A stretch of DNA of 64,000 nt from Aestuariivirga sp. (GTDB lineage Bacteria; Pseudomonadota; Alphaproteobacteria; Rhizobiales; Aestuariivirgaceae), in contig NZ_JADCDB010000028.1 in NCBI RefSeq assembly GCF_020252395.1, positions 1 through 64,000 on the forward strand, in the 5' to 3' direction. The position numbers were made by a program, and so were the translations under genes. Numbering within the stretch: the first letter of the stretch is position 1; each line of letters begins with the position of its first letter. This document shows positions 34,681 through 44,103 of this stretch, piece after piece. The notes beneath the pieces were generated by a model. That model saw only the letters and a list, made by a program, of their open reading frames with translations. It made no database searches and was not told the origin of the DNA.

Positions 34681-35286
34681 TTAGGCCAGGGCGATGCCGT
34701 GTTCGGCGAAACTCTTGCGCGCGGCCGCCGCCGAGCCGTCCAAATCGATCGACCGGCAGGCCGCCTCGATCACCTCCGTCTCGAAGCCCAGCCGCCTGGC
34801 ATCCTCGGCCGAGAAGCGCACGCAATAGTCGAAGGCGAGGCCGGCGCAGACCACCTTCTCGATACCCCGCTCCTTGAGGTAACCGCCGAGCCCGGTGGGC
34901 GTCTTACGGTCATTCTCGAAGAAGGCCGAATAGCTGTCGATCTCCTCGCGGAACCCCTTGCGGATGATCAGCTCGGCGTTGGGAATGTGCAAGTCTTTGT
35001 GGAAGGCAGCACCCGGCGTGTCCTGGATGCAGTGGTCGGGCCACAGCGTCTGATGGCCGTAATGCATCATGGCTGTCTCGAATGGGTTCTTGGCGGGGTG
35101 CTGGGTCGCGAAGGACTTGTGTTCGGCGGGGTGCCAGTCCTGCGTCAGCACCACGTGGCGGAAGCCCTTGGCCAGCCGGTTGATCAGCGGCACCACTTCG
35201 TTGCCGCCGGGAACCGCCAGCTTGCCACCCGGACAGAAGTCGTTTTGCACGTCGATGACCAGAAGGATGTCGGTGTCTTTCCACAT
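34681..35286 (-). CDS. pncA: Nicotinamidase
   Basis: A 201-residue cysteine hydrolase of the PncA type. The catalytic triad is D12 (LVIDVQNDF), K110 (IIRKGF) and C155 (AFDYCVR). Metal ligands are likely D50 and H52 (TQDWHP) and H85 (PDHC). PncA converts nicotinamide to nicotinate for NAD salvage. It lies 4 bp after the glucokinase gene, so the two are co-transcribed. Distinct from the shorter-motif amidase at 17901. Confidence 0.9.
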   Translation of the reverse strand: MWKDTDILLVIDVQNDFCPGGKLAVPGGNEVVPLINRLAKGFRHVVLTQDWHPAEHKSFATQHPAKNPFETAMMHYGHQTLWPDHCIQDTPGAAFHKDLHIPNAELIIRKGFREEIDSYSAFFENDRKTPTGLGGYLKERGIEKVVCAGLAFDYCVRFSAEDARRLGFETEVIEAACRSIDLDGSAAAARKSFAEHGIALA

Positions 35287-35290
35287 GGCT

Positions 35291-36238
35291 TCACCTCATG
35301 CCGGCAATGGCGGCGGCACAGCCCTTGAAGGCCGGGAACTTGTCGACGATAACATAGATCGGGATCGGCTTCATCACGAAGGCCAGCCGTCCCTTCTCCT
35401 CGAAGATGGACCTGAAGGGTCCGGATTTCAACTTGCCCACGATTGAAGGTGCAATGCCGCCCGCGAGATAGACCCCACCCTTGGCCTGCATGGTCATGGC
35501 TGCATCGCCCGCCACGCGCGCGAGCCACACGATGAATTGGTCCAGCGTCTTCACCGCGGCCTGATCGGTTCCGGCAAGGGCGGCCTGCAGCACGGCCTCG
35601 GGCGTCTCCAGCACGGGCCTTTCGGTAGCGGCGCGGTACATGCGTAAGAGCCCGCCACCCGTGATCGCATCTTCCGACTCGAACAGCACGCCGGGCTTCG
35701 ACATCTTCTCGCGCCAGTCGAACTCTTCCTGCGTGACGACGGGCAGGGTGATATGGCCCACCTCGCCCGGCAGCGCCATCCAGCCGCCTTGCGGCAGCGG
35801 CGCCAGTGTGGCCATGCCAAGCCCGGTGCCGGGGCCCAGCACGATCTTCACCGCCGGCTTCTGCGGCAGTTCGCCACCGATTTGCACCACGTCCTCGCCA
35901 TCGAGATGAGGGAGCGCCAAAGCCAGCGCTTCGAAATCATTGAGCAGGCGGAACTGGCGTGCGTCCGCCGCTTTGCGGAGCGACTCCCGGGTGAAGCTCC
36001 AGTTGCGGTTGGTGAGGTGCACCACCTCGCCCTCGACCGGACCGGCCACGGCGATAGCAGCGCCCGCCAGGTTTGAAACGCCCTTGGCCATCACATAGGC
36101 GGCAATCGAGTCCTCCAAAGAGGCGAAATTGTCGTTCTTCTGCACGGCGACCTCAGCCACCCGCGTGGTTCCGGGCTCAACCAGCCCGAAGCGCGAATTG
36201 GTGCCTCCGATATCGCCGACAAGTGCCAGTTCCGTCAT
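35291..36238 (-). CDS. glk: Glucokinase
   Basis: A 315-residue ASKHA-fold kinase of the bacterial Glk family. Visible are the ATP-binding GDIGGTNSRFGL (9-20), LLNDFEALA (about 97-105), GPGTGLGMA (about 135-143), the GEVGHI motif and the C-terminal GVYLAGGIAPSI. It phosphorylates glucose to feed the Entner-Doudoroff genes encoded nearby. It is divergent from prfC (109-bp spacer) and followed by pncA. Confidence 0.9.
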   Translation of the reverse strand: MTELALVGDIGGTNSRFGLVEPGTTRVAEVAVQKNDNFASLEDSIAAYVMAKGVSNLAGAAIAVAGPVEGEVVHLTNRNWSFTRESLRKAADARQFRLLNDFEALALALPHLDGEDVVQIGGELPQKPAVKIVLGPGTGLGMATLAPLPQGGWMALPGEVGHITLPVVTQEEFDWREKMSKPGVLFESEDAITGGGLLRMYRAATERPVLETPEAVLQAALAGTDQAAVKTLDQFIVWLARVAGDAAMTMQAKGGVYLAGGIAPSIVGKLKSGPFRSIFEEKGRLAFVMKPIPIYVIVDKFPAFKGCAAAIAGMR

Positions 36239-36347
36239 GGCTTTTCCCCCGGCCCCTCAACTGCCATGAAGGCGCGTTTTCGGCAAGCTTTACCCTGCCA
36301 CAAAAGCCGTCTAGGAAGCGCCTCACCCTTCATTTTTCAGGTTTCAA

Positions 36348-37931
36348 GTGACCAACCCGCTCGAACAGGAAGTGGCGCGCCGGCGCACCTTCGCAATCAT
36401 CTCCCACCCGGACGCCGGCAAGACCACGCTGACCGAAAAGCTGCTGCTGTTTGGCGGCGCCATCCAGCTTGCCGGCCAGGTGCGCGCCAAGGGCGACCGC
36501 CGCCGCACCCGCTCCGACTGGATGTCGATCGAGCGCGCCCGCGGCATCTCGGTCGTCACCTCCGTCATGACCTTCGAATATGACGGCACGGTCTTCAACC
36601 TGCTCGACACGCCGGGCCACGAGGACTTCTCGGAAGACACCTACCGCACCCTCACCGCGGTCGACGCCGCCGTCATGGTCATCGACGCCGCCAAGGGCAT
36701 CGAGGCGCGCACCCGCAAGCTGTTCGAGATCTGCCGCCTGCGGGACATTCCGATCATCACTTTCGTCAACAAGATGGACCGCGAGGCGCGCGACCCGCTG
36801 GACTTGCTCGACGAGATCGAGAAGGGTTTGGCGCTCAGTGTTGCTCCCATGGTCTGGCCCATTGGCCAGGGCAAGGACTTCGCCGGCACCTATGACCTCA
36901 ACGCTCCGCGCGTCCGCCAGCTCGAGCAGGACCCCGAGGGGGTTCCCGTCTCCGGCCCCGACGATCCGCTGATCCCCACACTCATCAAACCGGACACTTT
37001 CGCCAAGTGGCGCGACGAGATCGAGCTGGTGAAGGACCTCTGCACCAGCTTCGACCGGCAGGCCTTTCTCGAAGGCCATCTCTCGCCCGTCTATTTCGGT
37101 TCGGCGCTCAAGAATTTCGGCGTGCGCGATCTGCTGGAGGCCTTGATCGCTTATGCGCCCCCGCCGCGTGATCAGCAGGCGGCTGGCCGCGTTGTGCATG
37201 CCACCGAGCCGAAGATGACCGGCATCGTCTTCAAGATCCAGGCCAACATGGACCCGAACCACCGCGACCGCATCGCCTTCATGCGCCTTGCCTCGGGCAA
37301 GCTCACGCGCGGCATGAAAGCCAAGCTCGTGCGCACCGGCAAGACGGTGGCGCTCAACGCGCCGCAATTCTTCTTCGCGCAGGACCGCTCGATCGCGGAT
37401 GAGGCCTTCGCAGGCGACGTTGTCGGCATTCCGAACCATGGCCTGCTGCGCATCGGCGACACGCTGACGGAGGGCGAAGACGTGGTCTTCACCGGCGTTC
37501 CCAGCTTCGCGCCGGAAATCCTGAGGCGCGTGAAGCTCGGCGACCCGATGAAGGCCAAGAAGCTGCGCGAGGCGCTGGAGCAGCTGGCGGAAGAGGGGGT
37601 CGTGCAGCTCTTCATCCCGGCCGATGGCTCGCCGGCTATCGTCGGCGTCGTCGGCGCCCTGCAGCTCGACGTGCTGGCGGACCGGCTGGCCAATGAATAT
37701 GGGGTGCCCGTCAGCTTCGAGCCGGCGCGCTATGAGGTGATGCGCTGGATCTTCTGCGACGACGCGAAGAAGCTCGACGAGTTCATTACCAACAATCGCT
37801 TCTCGATCGCCCATGACCTTGATGGCGACCCGGTCTTCATGGCGCAATCGGCCTTCAACCTGAACTACACGCTCGAGCGCGCACCGGAGATCCGCACGAC
37901 CGAGATCAAGGAGATGCACAAGCCGCAATGA
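36348..37931 (+). CDS. prfC: Peptide chain release factor 3
   Basis: A 527-residue translational GTPase. G1 is SHPDAGKTT, the RF3-typical R-x-R-T-R-SDWMSIERARGISV region covers G2, G3 is DTPGHEDFSEDT, and NKMDREARDPLD (G4) is characteristic of RF3. It recycles RF1/RF2 from the ribosome. The start is GTG 36348 (VTNPLEQEVARRRTFAIISHP). The stop overlaps the start of the DUF599 gene by 4 bp. Confidence 0.95.
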   Translation: MTNPLEQEVARRRTFAIISHPDAGKTTLTEKLLLFGGAIQLAGQVRAKGDRRRTRSDWMSIERARGISVVTSVMTFEYDGTVFNLLDTPGHEDFSEDTYRTLTAVDAAVMVIDAAKGIEARTRKLFEICRLRDIPIITFVNKMDREARDPLDLLDEIEKGLALSVAPMVWPIGQGKDFAGTYDLNAPRVRQLEQDPEGVPVSGPDDPLIPTLIKPDTFAKWRDEIELVKDLCTSFDRQAFLEGHLSPVYFGSALKNFGVRDLLEALIAYAPPPRDQQAAGRVVHATEPKMTGIVFKIQANMDPNHRDRIAFMRLASGKLTRGMKAKLVRTGKTVALNAPQFFFAQDRSIADEAFAGDVVGIPNHGLLRIGDTLTEGEDVVFTGVPSFAPEILRRVKLGDPMKAKKLREALEQLAEEGVVQLFIPADGSPAIVGVVGALQLDVLADRLANEYGVPVSFEPARYEVMRWIFCDDAKKLDEFITNNRFSIAHDLDGDPVFMAQSAFNLNYTLERAPEIRTTEIKEMHKPQ

Positions 37932-38665
37932 CCGCGCTGGCCGCCGAGTACTTGCCCCTGGGGTTTGGCTTCGCCCACGCCGCGGCCATCGTGCTGATCC
38001 TCGCGCTGTGGGGCTTCTATACGCCCATCCTCGGGCTTCTCGGCCGCGGCTCGCTCAACTCGCAGCTCCACTCTGTGCGGCTCCGCTGGTTCGAGGTCCA
38101 TCAGGATACGGATCGTGAGCACCGCGTCTTCGACGCAATCCTGCTTGGCCACATCTCGAACTCGATTTCCTATTTCGGCTCGGGCACGCTGCTGGTGCTG
38201 GCGGGCCTCGTCGGTGCGCTGGCCAACGTCAACAATGTCTTCCTGTTAACCCGCGGCCTCGCCTTTACCGACCATTCCATGTCGCTGCAGCTCTTCACGC
38301 TCTGCGTCTTCCTGCTCACCGCCATCCTGGCACAGTGCTTCTTCTCGTTCACCTATGCGCTGCGCAAGATGGCCTATACCTTCGCCATGTTGGGCGGATT
38401 GCAGTCGACCAAGGCGGATTCACCGCAGGCCCGCATCATGGGCGAACAGTCAGCGGTGGTCCTGACGGAGGCCGTGCGCTCGATCAACACCGGCATCCGC
38501 GGCTATTACTATGCCGTGGCGGCGCTGTTCCTCTTCGCTGGCCCCTGGGCCTGCATCGCCGCGACGCTGGTCATCACCGCGCTGCTCTACTACCGCCAGC
38601 TCTTCTCGCCGACGGCGGTGGCGATCGCGAGATATGTGGACGTGCTGAAGAGCGTGAAGGGGTAA
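37928..38665 (+). CDS. DUF599-family membrane protein
   Basis: A 245-residue membrane protein with about four hydrophobic stretches (about 12-32, 80-102, 112-135, 188-220). The segment around residues 55-75 (HQDTDREHRVFDAILLGHIS, then NSISYF) is typical of DUF599 proteins, whose function is unknown. It is coupled to prfC by a 4-bp overlap, which may be chance. The 228 bp after it hold no feature I can name. Confidence 0.8.
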   Translation: MTALAAEYLPLGFGFAHAAAIVLILALWGFYTPILGLLGRGSLNSQLHSVRLRWFEVHQDTDREHRVFDAILLGHISNSISYFGSGTLLVLAGLVGALANVNNVFLLTRGLAFTDHSMSLQLFTLCVFLLTAILAQCFFSFTYALRKMAYTFAMLGGLQSTKADSPQARIMGEQSAVVLTEAVRSINTGIRGYYYAVAALFLFAGPWACIAATLVITALLYYRQLFSPTAVAIARYVDVLKSVKG

Positions 38666-38893
38666 CTGCCGCAAGTCCTTTTCCCGCCCTGAAGGGATGG
38701 GCGAAGGGCATGAACGCCGACGGTTGCTGACTGGATGATGCGAAAACCGCACCCTGACATCACGTCACCCTGGCGAAGTCCGGGGGCACCCAACCTCGGG
38801 CATTGGCGACGCGGAAAGCCGGGCGCCAGCTTTCGCTGACATGACGGCGTTGCGGGTTGGAGCGGACGCGATGAAATCTGGATCCTGGCCTCT

Positions 38894-41326
38894 TTATCTC
38901 AGTCTTCTGGGCTTCACCGGCTCGGCGTCCAGCGGGTCCTCGGGCCAGGCGTGCTTGGGGTAGCGGCCGCGCATGTCGGAGCGAACGCTTGGGTAGCCGT
39001 TGGTCCAGAAGGTTTCGAGCGACTGGGTGACGGCGACGGGGCGGCCTGCAGGTGACAGCAACTCGATACGCAAAGGGCTGCGGCCTTCGGCGATGGCGGG
39101 GGTCTTGGCGAGGCCGAACATTTCCTGCAGCCTCACGCGCAAAACGGGATCGCCTTCCGTCTCATAGTCGATACGGACGGCGGCGCCGGAAGGCACCTCG
39201 ATGCGGACGGGGGCGAGGCGATCCATCTTGCGGGCCAGCTCGTGCGGGATCAGCGACTGGATGATCTGGTGCATGTCCAGGCGGTCGAGATGGGCTTTGC
39301 GGCTGATGGCGGCGAGGTAGGGCGTGAGCCACTCGGAAAGATTAGCGAGTAACGCTTCGTCGGAGAGGTCCGGCCAGCCGTCTTCCGGGAACAGGCGGCG
39401 GAGGAAGAGGACGCGGGCGCGGAGGATTTTCGAAGCTTCCGTCCATGGCAGCGATGCAAAGCCCATCTCGCGCACACCTTGCGTCATGGCTTCGGCGATG
39501 AGCGTGGGGTCGGCGTTGGTGGACGGCTTCTCCTCCAGCACCAGCGCGCCGAGGCGGCGGGATTTCGACGCGCTGACGGCCTTCGCGCGGCTGTCCCAGA
39601 ACACGCCGTCGCGCGCCTCGATCTGATCCTTGAAATGCTCCTCAATTTCCTTCAGCGACAGCGGAGCCGCGAGGAAGATCTTCTGGTCGCCCGAGGCGCC
39701 GTCTGTCGTTGCCACCGCAAGAAAATCCTGCGTGACCAGTGCATCATGCTCGGGCAGCACCGCGCCGCCACCGCCCGACAGGCGATAGCGGCGGTCGCCG
39801 CTGCGCGCCTGCGCAATACGGTCCGGGAAGGCGTAGGCGACGAGCACGCCGGGGCTGACGTCGCTCGCCTCATCCTTGATGCCGGCGATCTGGCGGATCT
39901 GCCTTGCAGACTGGCGCATGCGGTCGCGTGCGCCGCCGCGGAGATGCGCGAGGCGGGACGTGATGTCGACGCCCACATCGCGCGGCAGGCCATCGCGCTC
40001 CGACAGCATGGCGGCGAGGTCGGCGGCGAGCGCATTGTTGCCCTTCACCACCATGTGGGCCAAACGCGGGTGGAGCGGCAGGCGCACCATCTGCTTGCCC
40101 ATGGCGGTGATCTTGTTCTCCTGATCGAGCGCTTCGAGACGCCGCAGCAGGTCCTGGGCTTGCGCAAAAGGGGCGGCTGGCGGCAGGTCGAGCCAGGGCA
40201 GCGATTTCGGATCGGTGACGCCCCAGGCGGCGAGTTCCAGCACCAGGGGCGCCAGGTCGGCGACGAATATCTCTGGCTCGTCATGCGGTTTCAGGGCGCG
40301 CGATTCAGACTCGGGCCACAGGCGATAGCCAATGCCCGGCCCCAGGCGGCCCGCGCGGCCTCGGCGCTGGTCGGCGGAGGCGAGCGACACGCGCACGGTT
40401 TCGAGTGCTGTCATGCCCGAGGCCGGATCGAAGCGCGGCACGCGCTTGAAGCCGGTGTCGATGACGGCGCCGATGCCGTCGATGGTGAGGCTGGTTTCGG
40501 CGATCGTCGTGGCGAGCACCACCTTGCGCTCGCCCGCAGGCGACGGCCTTATCGCCGCGTCCTGCTCGGCGAAGCTCATGGCGCCATAGAGCGGGCGCAC
40601 GACGGTGTTGCGCGGCAGATTCGAATTGTTGAGCGCGTCCTTGGTGCGGCGGATTTCAGCCTCGCCGGGCAGAAAGACGAGGATCGATTTGTCCGTCTCG
40701 TCCAGCGCGCGCTGCACAGCGCGGACGGCATCGGCCGAGATGGTCTGGCGCTGCGCCTTGTCAAGGTAACGCGTCTCCACGGGGAAGACGCCGCCCGGCG
40801 CATCGATGATTGGGGCGTCACCTAAGTGTGCCGCAACGCGCGCGGCATCGAGTGTCGCTGACATGACAAGGATCTTCAGGTCGTCGCGCAAGCCCCGCTG
40901 GATGTCGAGGGTAAGCGCTAGCCCTAAATCGGCGTCGAGGGAGCGTTCGTGGAATTCGTCGAAGATGACGAGGCCGGTGCCCGCGAGTTCCGGGTCCTGC
41001 TGCAAACGGCGCGTGAGAATGCCTTCGGTGACGACCTCGATGCGCGTCCTGGCCGAGACGCGGCGCTCGAGGCGGACGGTGTAACCCACGGTCTCGCCCA
41101 CCTTCTCGCCCAGCGTCTCCGCCATGCGGTGCGCGGCATTGCGCGCGGCGAGGCGGCGGGGTTCGAGCATCACGATCTTGCTGCGTCCGAGCCAAGGTGC
41201 ATCGAGCAGCTTCGGCGGCACGCGCGTGGTCTTGCCCGCGCCGGGCTCGGCGACGAGGAGCGCTGCGGGCCCCTTGGCGAGGGCGTCCAAGAGCTGCGGG
41301 ATGATTTGGTCGACGGGGAAATCCAT
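38894..41326 (-). CDS. hrpB: ATP-dependent RNA helicase HrpB
   Basis: An 810-residue DEAH-box helicase. Motif I is AEPGAGKTTRVP, motif II DEFHE (in VIFDEFHERSLDADLGLAL), motif III MSATLDA, and motif VI QRRGRAGRLGPG. The length, the HrpB-specific C-terminal region (LLSPAGRPVAVTQSLETFW) and the closing PEDPLDAEPVKPR identify HrpB rather than HrpA. Its cellular role in bacteria is poorly known. It stands alone on the minus strand. Confidence 0.92.
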   Translation of the reverse strand: MDFPVDQIIPQLLDALAKGPAALLVAEPGAGKTTRVPPKLLDAPWLGRSKIVMLEPRRLAARNAAHRMAETLGEKVGETVGYTVRLERRVSARTRIEVVTEGILTRRLQQDPELAGTGLVIFDEFHERSLDADLGLALTLDIQRGLRDDLKILVMSATLDAARVAAHLGDAPIIDAPGGVFPVETRYLDKAQRQTISADAVRAVQRALDETDKSILVFLPGEAEIRRTKDALNNSNLPRNTVVRPLYGAMSFAEQDAAIRPSPAGERKVVLATTIAETSLTIDGIGAVIDTGFKRVPRFDPASGMTALETVRVSLASADQRRGRAGRLGPGIGYRLWPESESRALKPHDEPEIFVADLAPLVLELAAWGVTDPKSLPWLDLPPAAPFAQAQDLLRRLEALDQENKITAMGKQMVRLPLHPRLAHMVVKGNNALAADLAAMLSERDGLPRDVGVDITSRLAHLRGGARDRMRQSARQIRQIAGIKDEASDVSPGVLVAYAFPDRIAQARSGDRRYRLSGGGGAVLPEHDALVTQDFLAVATTDGASGDQKIFLAAPLSLKEIEEHFKDQIEARDGVFWDSRAKAVSASKSRRLGALVLEEKPSTNADPTLIAEAMTQGVREMGFASLPWTEASKILRARVLFLRRLFPEDGWPDLSDEALLANLSEWLTPYLAAISRKAHLDRLDMHQIIQSLIPHELARKMDRLAPVRIEVPSGAAVRIDYETEGDPVLRVRLQEMFGLAKTPAIAEGRSPLRIELLSPAGRPVAVTQSLETFWTNGYPSVRSDMRGRYPKHAWPEDPLDAEPVKPRRLR

Positions 41327-41419
41327 GGGGGGATCACGTCGGCGGAGCGCGCAGGAATGTCAAGGGAGGGTGATTTGATGTGTGCATACCTCTTGTGCCG
41401 CCCTCCCTTCCCGCGCTGC

Positions 41420-41502
41420 CTCATCATGCCCGGGCATGTCCCGGGCATCCTTGCCAGACCACCAAAAAGGATCGCCGGGACAAGCCCGGCGATGATGATG
41501 AG
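41420..41502. repeat. Inverted pair of REP-like hairpins (REPIN-type element)
   Basis: Two perfect 9-bp-stem, 5-base-loop hairpins lie 22 bp apart: ATGCCCGGG/CCCGGGCAT at 41426-41448 and ATCGCCGGG/CCCGGCGAT at 41471-41493. Read inward from either side, both begin CTCATCAT and end ATCCTT, so they are inverted copies of one unit. This is the build of alphaproteobacterial extragenic palindromic repeats. It occupies the spacer between the hrpB start and the fructokinase stop. Confidence 0.75.
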
Positions 41503-41538
41503 GATTTGATAAGAAAGTGGGGTCAGGTGATTGATGCG

Positions 41539-42462
41539 TTACACCATCTCCCGCGCCCAGGGCGGGTTGGCACCCGGCCTGGAGCAGGTGATCGCCGCAG
41601 CCTTGGCGGCAAAGCCCAGCGCCAGAGCAAGGTCTTCGGCCTTGAGTGCCGTGAGCTTCCTTTTGTCCAGCAGCTTCATGGCGCGGAGTGCCGTGAGGAG
41701 GCCCGCGGTGAAGGTGTCACCCGCGCCCACCGTATCGGCGACCTTCACTTTCTGCGCCGCCATGCTCATGGACCCTTGCGCGGTGAAGGCCTCTACACCC
41801 TTTGCGCCGCGGGTGACGACGACCAGTTTGGCGCCGAGCTTCAGCCACTTCCTGGCTGCGGCCGCGGCATCGTCCTTAGCCGTCATCCAGGCCACGTCCT
41901 CGTCCGAGACCTTCAAGATGTCGGCCATAGCGATCATGCGGGTGAGGCGCGCCATGTGCTTCCGCCTGTCCTTGATCATGCCCGGGCGGATGTTGGGGTC
42001 GAGGCAGATGACGCGCGATTTCGCCTCGCGCTTCATCATCTGTTCCAGCGTGCCGCCGCCCGGCTCCGGGATCAGGCTGATCGAGCCGAAGTGCAGCGCC
42101 TGGATCTTCTTCTCAAGCTTCGGCAGGTCGCGCTTGGTCAGCATCCGGCCCGCTGAATTGTCGTCGAAGAAGGAATAACGGGCGTGGCCCTTGCTGAGCT
42201 TGACGAAGGCCAGCGTCGAGGGCTTGTCCCGTTCCTTGATGAAGGCGAGGCTTACCTTCGAGGCCTTGAGGCCATCGCGCAGCATGTCGCCGAAGAAATC
42301 GGTCGACAACCCGGTGAACAGGCCCACCGACACGCCGAGGCGGCCAAGTGCGATCGCCGTGTTGTAGACGGAGCCGCCGCAGACCGGTTCATAGACAGCC
42401 GACCCATCTGCCGCTTTTCCAGGCAGGAAATCGATCAAGGCCTCGCCGCAACACAGGATCAT
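41539..42462 (-). CDS. PfkB-family carbohydrate kinase, probable fructokinase
   Basis: A 307-residue ribokinase-fold kinase. It opens MILCCGEALIDFLP, has GGSVYNTAIALGRLG (first PfkB signature, about 29-43) and ends with the anion-hole/catalytic DTVGAGDTFTAGLL near 240-255. GEALIDF and the GD-type ends match bacterial fructokinases. ATG 42462 is supported by GGGAGGG about 7 bases upstream; the longer frame has no such site. It is divergent from zwf (156-bp spacer) and probably supplies fructose 6-phosphate to the Entner-Doudoroff route via isomerisation. Confidence 0.85.
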   Translation of the reverse strand: MILCCGEALIDFLPGKAADGSAVYEPVCGGSVYNTAIALGRLGVSVGLFTGLSTDFFGDMLRDGLKASKVSLAFIKERDKPSTLAFVKLSKGHARYSFFDDNSAGRMLTKRDLPKLEKKIQALHFGSISLIPEPGGGTLEQMMKREAKSRVICLDPNIRPGMIKDRRKHMARLTRMIAMADILKVSDEDVAWMTAKDDAAAAARKWLKLGAKLVVVTRGAKGVEAFTAQGSMSMAAQKVKVADTVGAGDTFTAGLLTALRAMKLLDKRKLTALKAEDLALALGFAAKAAAITCSRPGANPPWAREMV

Positions 42463-42618
42463 GCCACCCTCCCAACCTGCTGATTTTTCAGGAATCATGA
42501 GCCGTTTCGTTGAGGATTGCAATAAATCACTTGCCCTGACGTATTGACGCCTCCATTGACTCACTATTGGAAGCCGCTATTTGAGTGGCGCACATCAAAC
42601 TCGGCGAAAAGATTTTCA

Positions 42619-44103
42619 ATGACCCCGCGCATTATCCCGGTGGAGCTGTTCGACCTCGTGGTCTTCGGCGCCACGGGCGACCTTTCCCAGCGCAAGCTGC
42701 TGCCCGCACTGTTCCACCGCGATCTGCAGGGCCAGATCCCGCCCGGCTCGCGCATCATCGGCTGCTCGCGCCGGGCCATGACCAGTGAAGAGTTCCAGGC
42801 CTTTGCCCGCAGGGCCATCGAAGACCACGTGCCGGAGACCGATCGACCCGCCGACGTGATGGCCCGCTTCCTCGAGCGGGTGAGCTATGTGACGGCGGAT
42901 GCCGCGCGGGATGCCGGCTGGGCCGAACTCGGCAAGGTCCTGAGACCCGAGTCGCATCGCATCCGTGTCTTTTATCTGGCCGTTGGGCCGGACCTGTTCG
43001 GGCCGATCTGCGACAGGCTGGGCGCCTGTAACCTCGTCACCCCGCAGACGCGCGTCGTCATCGAGAAGCCGCTCGGCAAGTCGGGCGCGTCCGCACATGC
43101 GCTGAACGAGCAAGTCGGCAAAGTGTTCAAGGAACCGCAGATCTACCGCATCGACCATTACCTTGGGAAGGAGACGGTGCAGAACCTGATGGCGCTGCGC
43201 TTCGCCAACGCGCTGTTCGAGCCCGTGTGGAACTCCGGCCACGTCGACCATGTGCAGATCACCGTGGCGGAGACGCTGGGTGTCGAGGGCCGCGCGGGCT
43301 ACTACGACACTGCGGGCGCGCTGCGCGACATGGTGCAGAACCACATGCTGCAGCTTTTGTGTCTGGTCGCCATGGAACCGCCGACGTCGACCCAGGCCGA
43401 CGCGCTGCGCGACGAGAAGCTCAAAGTTCTGAAGTCGCTGAAGCCGGTCACCGCGGAGGCCGTGCCCAACGTCACCGTGCGCGGCCAGTACCGCGCCGGT
43501 GCGGCCAATGGCGGGGCGGTGAAGGGCTATCTCGAGGAGCTGGGCTCTTCGATATCCAGGACCGAAACCTTCGTGGCGCTGAAGGCTGAGATCAACAACT
43601 GGCGCTGGTCGGGTGTGCCCTTCTATCTCCGCACCGGCAAGCGGCTGCCCTCGCGCGTGTCCGAGATTGTCGTCACCTTCAAGCCCATCCCGCATTCGGT
43701 TTTCGACGGGCAGGCGGGGCCGATTGCGCCCAACCGCCTCGTCATCCGCCTCCAGCCCGACGAGGGCGTGAAGCTGTGGCTGATGATCAAGGACCCCGGT
43801 CCGGGCGGCATGCGGCTCTCCAACGTGCCGCTCGACATGAGCTTCGCGGATGCCTTCAACGTGCGCAATCCGGATGCCTATGAGCGCCTCATCATGGATG
43901 TCGTGCGTGGCAACCAGGCGCTGTTCATGCGCCGCGACGAGGTCGAGGCGGCATGGGCCTGGATCGATCCGGTGCTCGAAGCCTGGGCCGCTTCCAGCGA
44001 GACGCCGAAGCCCTATACTGCGGGCACATGGGGCCCCTCTTCCGCCGTGGCGCTGATCGAGCGCGACGGCCGCACATGGTACGAGGACCAGGACATTGAT
44101 TGA
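42619..44103 (+). CDS. zwf: Glucose-6-phosphate 1-dehydrogenase
   Basis: A 494-residue NADP enzyme. The N-terminal coenzyme motif is VVFGATGDLSQRKLLPAL, and the active-site RIDHYLGKETVQN is intact (about 172-184). Length and order match Zwf. It makes 6-phosphogluconolactone at the head of the Entner-Doudoroff pathway. ATG 42619 follows GGCGAAAAG. Its 3' end overlaps the pgl start by 8 bp, so zwf and pgl are coupled; edd and eda follow. Confidence 0.95.
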   Translation: MTPRIIPVELFDLVVFGATGDLSQRKLLPALFHRDLQGQIPPGSRIIGCSRRAMTSEEFQAFARRAIEDHVPETDRPADVMARFLERVSYVTADAARDAGWAELGKVLRPESHRIRVFYLAVGPDLFGPICDRLGACNLVTPQTRVVIEKPLGKSGASAHALNEQVGKVFKEPQIYRIDHYLGKETVQNLMALRFANALFEPVWNSGHVDHVQITVAETLGVEGRAGYYDTAGALRDMVQNHMLQLLCLVAMEPPTSTQADALRDEKLKVLKSLKPVTAEAVPNVTVRGQYRAGAANGGAVKGYLEELGSSISRTETFVALKAEINNWRWSGVPFYLRTGKRLPSRVSEIVVTFKPIPHSVFDGQAGPIAPNRLVIRLQPDEGVKLWLMIKDPGPGGMRLSNVPLDMSFADAFNVRNPDAYERLIMDVVRGNQALFMRRDEVEAAWAWIDPVLEAWAASSETPKPYTAGTWGPSSAVALIERDGRTWYEDQDID

